Positions 6,571 to 8,896 of a stretch of DNA of 8,896 nt are shown piece by piece. The translations under genes were made by a program, and so were the position numbers. Position 1 is the first letter of the stretch; every line of letters starts with the position of its first letter. The notes under the pieces are model-generated. The model worked only from the letters and a program-made list of their open reading frames with translations, had not been told where the DNA came from and did no database searches. The stretch covers positions 1 through 8,896 of the forward strand of contig SKWJ01000160.1 in the NCBI GenBank assembly GCA_007128995.1. The letters are read 5' to 3'. Origin of the DNA: Paracoccaceae bacterium. GTDB taxonomy: Bacteria; Pseudomonadota; Alphaproteobacteria; Rhodobacterales; Rhodobacteraceae.

Positions 6571-7260
6571 CTATTGTTGAATTTCTGCAACCCACTTCGG
6601 GACAATCTTGCTGGCGGGCCCGAGCCGCGTCTCGTCAAACAGCGGGGTGATCGCCGAGTGTGCCAGATTCAGTTCCAAGGTGCGTGCCCCACGCGCCGAG
6701 GCGTCTTGCACGAAACCTGCCGCCGGGTAGACGTTGCCAGACGTCCCGATCGCGACGAACAGATCTGCCGTGGCAAGAGCGGTGTCTATCTTGTCCATAT
6801 GATATGGAATCTCGCCAAACCAGACGACGTCCGGTCGGGTTGAGTGTTGACCGCAGGACGGGCAGGCATCAGCAATGGACATGGTGTCGGGTGCCGTCCA
6901 GCGGTGCTCACAAGCCGCGCAGAGTGCGCCAGTCAGATGGCCATGCATATGAATGACATCGCTGGCCCCGGCGCGCTCTAACAAGTCATCAACATTCTGG
7001 GTGATCAGGGTCACACGATCAGCAGCAAAATGTTGCAGATCTGCCAGTGCAATGTGGGCAGGATTGGGCTGGGCCTGACGGCAATTTGCGCGGCGTGCAT
7101 TATAGAATTCATGAACCAGTCCGGGGTTGCGTGCAAAGCCTTGCGGCGTGGCGACCTCGTCAATGTCATAGCGTGTCCAGAGCCCTTCTTTGTCGCGGAA
7201 CGTCCCCAACCCGCTTTCCGCAGACAGCCCGGCCCCTGTCAGAATGACGATATGCCCCAT
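6571..7260 (-). CDS. cobB: Sir2-family NAD-dependent protein deacylase (CobB-like, predicted desuccinylase)
   Basis: This sirtuin removes acyl groups from lysine side chains using NAD+, for example to reactivate acetyl-CoA synthetase. The 229-residue protein is nearly all catalytic core. The NAD loop GAGLSAESGLGTFRD covers residues 9-23, TQNVDDLLERAG residues 87-98, and the catalytic histidine is H106 in HMHGHL. The structural zinc site is C114/C117 and C133/C136. RPDVVWFGE and GTSGNVYPAA follow. Tyr53 and Arg56 in FYNARR correspond to the Tyr/Arg pair that in E. coli CobB and human SIRT5 binds acidic acyl groups, so desuccinylase or demalonylase activity is predicted besides deacetylation. 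The ATG at 7260-7258 lies 4 bp after the uvrC stop, with AAAGGTG as ribosome binding site inside the end of uvrC, so the two share a transcript. It converges on the transporter gene, with eight bases between stops. Confidence 0.94.
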   Translation of the reverse strand: MGHIVILTGAGLSAESGLGTFRDKEGLWTRYDIDEVATPQGFARNPGLVHEFYNARRANCRQAQPNPAHIALADLQHFAADRVTLITQNVDDLLERAGASDVIHMHGHLTGALCAACEHRWTAPDTMSIADACPSCGQHSTRPDVVWFGEIPYHMDKIDTALATADLFVAIGTSGNVYPAAGFVQDASARGARTLELNLAHSAITPLFDETRLGPASKIVPKWVAEIQQ

Positions 7261-7264
7261 CAGA

Positions 7265-8896
7265 TCACCTTTCGTTCAGATGGTCATGTATCGTCTGCGC
7301 AAGCGCCTCTGAAATGCCGTCGACAGCCTGTAGGTCGGACAGCCCGGCCCGGGCGACGGCTTTTGCAGATCCGAAATGCGCAAGCAACGCGCGTTTCCGC
7401 CCCGGACCAACGCCCGGTATCGCATCAAGTGGCGAGGCGCTGACAGCCTTGGCGCGTTTTGCCCGGTGGGATCCGATGGCGAAACGATGCGCCTCATCGC
7501 GCAAACGCTGGATGAAATACAGCACCGGGTCATTGTGGCGCAGCGCAAAGGGACGGCTTTTGGGGCGGTAAAACTCTTCTTTTCCGGCGTCCCGGTCAAT
7601 GCCCTTGGCGACTCCGACAACCGGTATGTCTTCGACCCCGAGATCGGCCATGATTTCTGCGACGGCGCTGATTTGTCCTGCACCACCATCAATCAGCAAC
7701 AGATCCGGCCAAGTCTCGGACTCCCGGTCAGGATCTTCTTTCAGCAATCGCTCGAACCGACGTTTCAGGACCTCCTTCATCATCCCGAAATCATCTCCGG
7801 GTGTAAGCCCGTCGCCCCGAATGTTGAACTTCCGATACTGACTCTTGATAAAGCCATCCGGTCCGGCAATGATCATGGCGCCGACCGCATCGGTGCCCTG
7901 TATATGGCTGTTGTCGTAGACTTCGATGCGCATTGGCGGGGCTTCCAGGTTGAATGCCTGCGCCAACCCTTCCAGCATGCGCCCCTGCGCCGCGGTGGAT
8001 GCCATTCGCATGGCCAGCGCTTCGCGCGCGTTACGCAGGGCATTTTCAACCAGCTCTGCCTTTTCGCCACGCTTCGGGACCGCCAGTTCGACCTTGTGCC
8101 GCGCCCGCTCTGCCAGAAGCTGGGACATGAGATCCGTATTCTCGATCGGGTGCGACAACAATATCTGCCGGGGGGGCTCTTTCCCGTCATAGAACTGCGC
8201 CAGAAAGGCTTCAAGTATTTCAGGTTCCTCGGCGCCTGCGCCTGTGGCGGGATAAAAATCCCGATTGCCCCAGCTTTGATTGGCGCGAATGAAGAAAACC
8301 TGCACGCAGGCCTGCCCTTTCTCCAGATGGACAGAAATCACATCGGCTTCGGCAACTGAGCGGGGATTGACCCCCTGACTTTGTTGAACATTTGTTAGTG
8401 CGCGAATGCGGTCGCGAAGTGCCGCTGCGCGTTCATACTCCATCGCTTCAGCAGCTTTCTGCATGTCTTCAGCGAGTTGTGCCTGAATCTTTGTAGATTT
8501 CCCGGACAGGAAGCGTTCGGCATCTGCAACCAGAGCAGCGTAGTCATATTCGGAAATGTACCCAACGCAGGGTGCAGAGCATCGCTTTATCTGATACAGC
8601 AGGCACGGTCGACTGCGGCTGTTGAACACCGAGTCCGTGCAGTTGCGCAGCAGGAAGACACGCTGCAACTGGTTGAGGGTTCGGTTGACAGCCCCGGCAC
8701 TTGCAAAAGGGCCAAAATAGCTTCCTTTCGTCGCCCGCCGCCCGCGATGCTTGCGCAATTGGGGAAAGGCATGGTCCTTCGGCAACAGAATATAAGGAAA
8801 GCTCTTGTCGTCGCGCAGCAGCACATTGTAGCGCGGCTTCAACTGCTTGATGAGGTTCTGCTCCAGAAGCAGCGCCTCGGTCTCGGTGCGCGTGGA
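7265..8896 (-). CDS. uvrC: UvrABC excinuclease subunit UvrC (5' end beyond right edge)
   Basis: UvrC makes the dual incisions of nucleotide excision repair after UvrAB has marked a lesion. The 543 visible residues begin [20 protein letters not shown], the end of the GIY-YIG 3'-incision domain. The true start and the GIY-YIG signature lie past the window, an estimated 60-90 residues away; the TTG at 8842 is an internal Leu codon, not a start. Four cysteines at about 8560-8650 follow C-x11-C-x7-C-x3-C. The UVR motif that contacts UvrB is near 8400-8475 ([20 protein letters not shown]). The RNase H-like 5'-incision domain carries D in [10 protein letters not shown] in [10 protein letters not shown] and H in DEAHRFAI. 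The C-terminal helix-hairpin-helix repeats include [17 protein letters not shown] and VDGISEALA. The gene is intact up to the window edge, with the sirtuin gene immediately downstream. Confidence 0.97.
   Translation of the reverse strand, partial: STRTETEALLLEQNLIKQLKPRYNVLLRDDKSFPYILLPKDHAFPQLRKHRGRRATKGSYFGPFASAGAVNRTLNQLQRVFLLRNCTDSVFNSRSRPCLLYQIKRCSAPCVGYISEYDYAALVADAERFLSGKSTKIQAQLAEDMQKAAEAMEYERAAALRDRIRALTNVQQSQGVNPRSVAEADVISVHLEKGQACVQVFFIRANQSWGNRDFYPATGAGAEEPEILEAFLAQFYDGKEPPRQILLSHPIENTDLMSQLLAERARHKVELAVPKRGEKAELVENALRNAREALAMRMASTAAQGRMLEGLAQAFNLEAPPMRIEVYDNSHIQGTDAVGAMIIAGPDGFIKSQYRKFNIRGDGLTPGDDFGMMKEVLKRRFERLLKEDPDRESETWPDLLLIDGGAGQISAVAEIMADLGVEDIPVVGVAKGIDRDAGKEEFYRPKSRPFALRHNDPVLYFIQRLRDEAHRFAIGSHRAKRAKAVSASPLDAIPGVGPGRKRALLAHFGSAKAVARAGLSDLQAVDGISEALAQTIHDHLNER

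Noticed and set aside
5777..6595. Minus-strand open frame (272 codons) opposite the TDT transporter
   Set aside because: Its product is a low-complexity Gln/Arg/His/Lys-rich chain, the expected mirror of a Leu/Ala-rich membrane protein.
7376..8359. Plus-strand open frame (327 codons) opposite uvrC
   Set aside because: It is a mirror of the highly conserved UvrC catalytic domains; its length follows from codon bias and no independent motif is present.

Overview
The window reads as an ordinary chromosomal stretch of a GC-rich alphaproteobacterium, most likely of the Rhodobacterales (Rhodobacter/Roseobacter relatives). The best support is the lipoyl synthase, whose N-terminus begins [14 protein letters not shown], a form I recall from that order. 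Coding density is very high, intergenic spaces are short, and stop/start overlaps are frequent. I see no transposase, integrase, tRNA, rRNA, CRISPR array or phage gene, and no compositional break pointing to recent transfer.

Layout, left to right. (1) On the minus strand, bases 1-2379 hold a two-gene unit: a metallophosphoesterase DNA-repair nuclease of the SbcD/YhaO type, followed by a YhaN/SbcC-like AAA ATPase. The ATPase starts at a GTG that overlaps the nuclease stop and runs off the left edge. (2) A 150-bp divergent spacer (2380-2529) carries the upstream signals of that pair and of lipA. (3) lipA (lipoyl synthase) is on the plus strand and starts at TTG behind a strong ribosome binding site. 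(4) After 171 bp comes a tight plus-strand unit of four genes: rpe (ribulose-phosphate 3-epimerase), a thioredoxin-fold peroxiredoxin-like protein, gph (phosphoglycolate phosphatase) and a TDT/TehA-type membrane transporter. The last two junctions are ATGA overlaps. (5) Eight bases beyond the transporter stop, a convergent minus-strand unit ends. It consists of uvrC (cut by the right edge) followed 4 bp later by a short Sir2-family deacylase carrying the Tyr/Arg pair typical of desuccinylases.

The genes fall into three functional themes: DNA repair (nuclease/ATPase pair, UvrC), central carbon and cofactor metabolism (LipA, Rpe, Gph), and redox or acylation homeostasis (peroxiredoxin-like protein, sirtuin). 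Rpe and Gph are both sugar-phosphate housekeeping enzymes. No RuBisCO or other Calvin-cycle gene is visible, so a dedicated carbon-fixation role cannot be argued.

I looked for a new system and do not see a convincing one. The points most worth a second look are the poorly studied YhaO/YhaN-type pair, the uncharacterised peroxiredoxin-like protein embedded in the rpe-gph operon, and the coupling of a predicted desuccinylase to uvrC.
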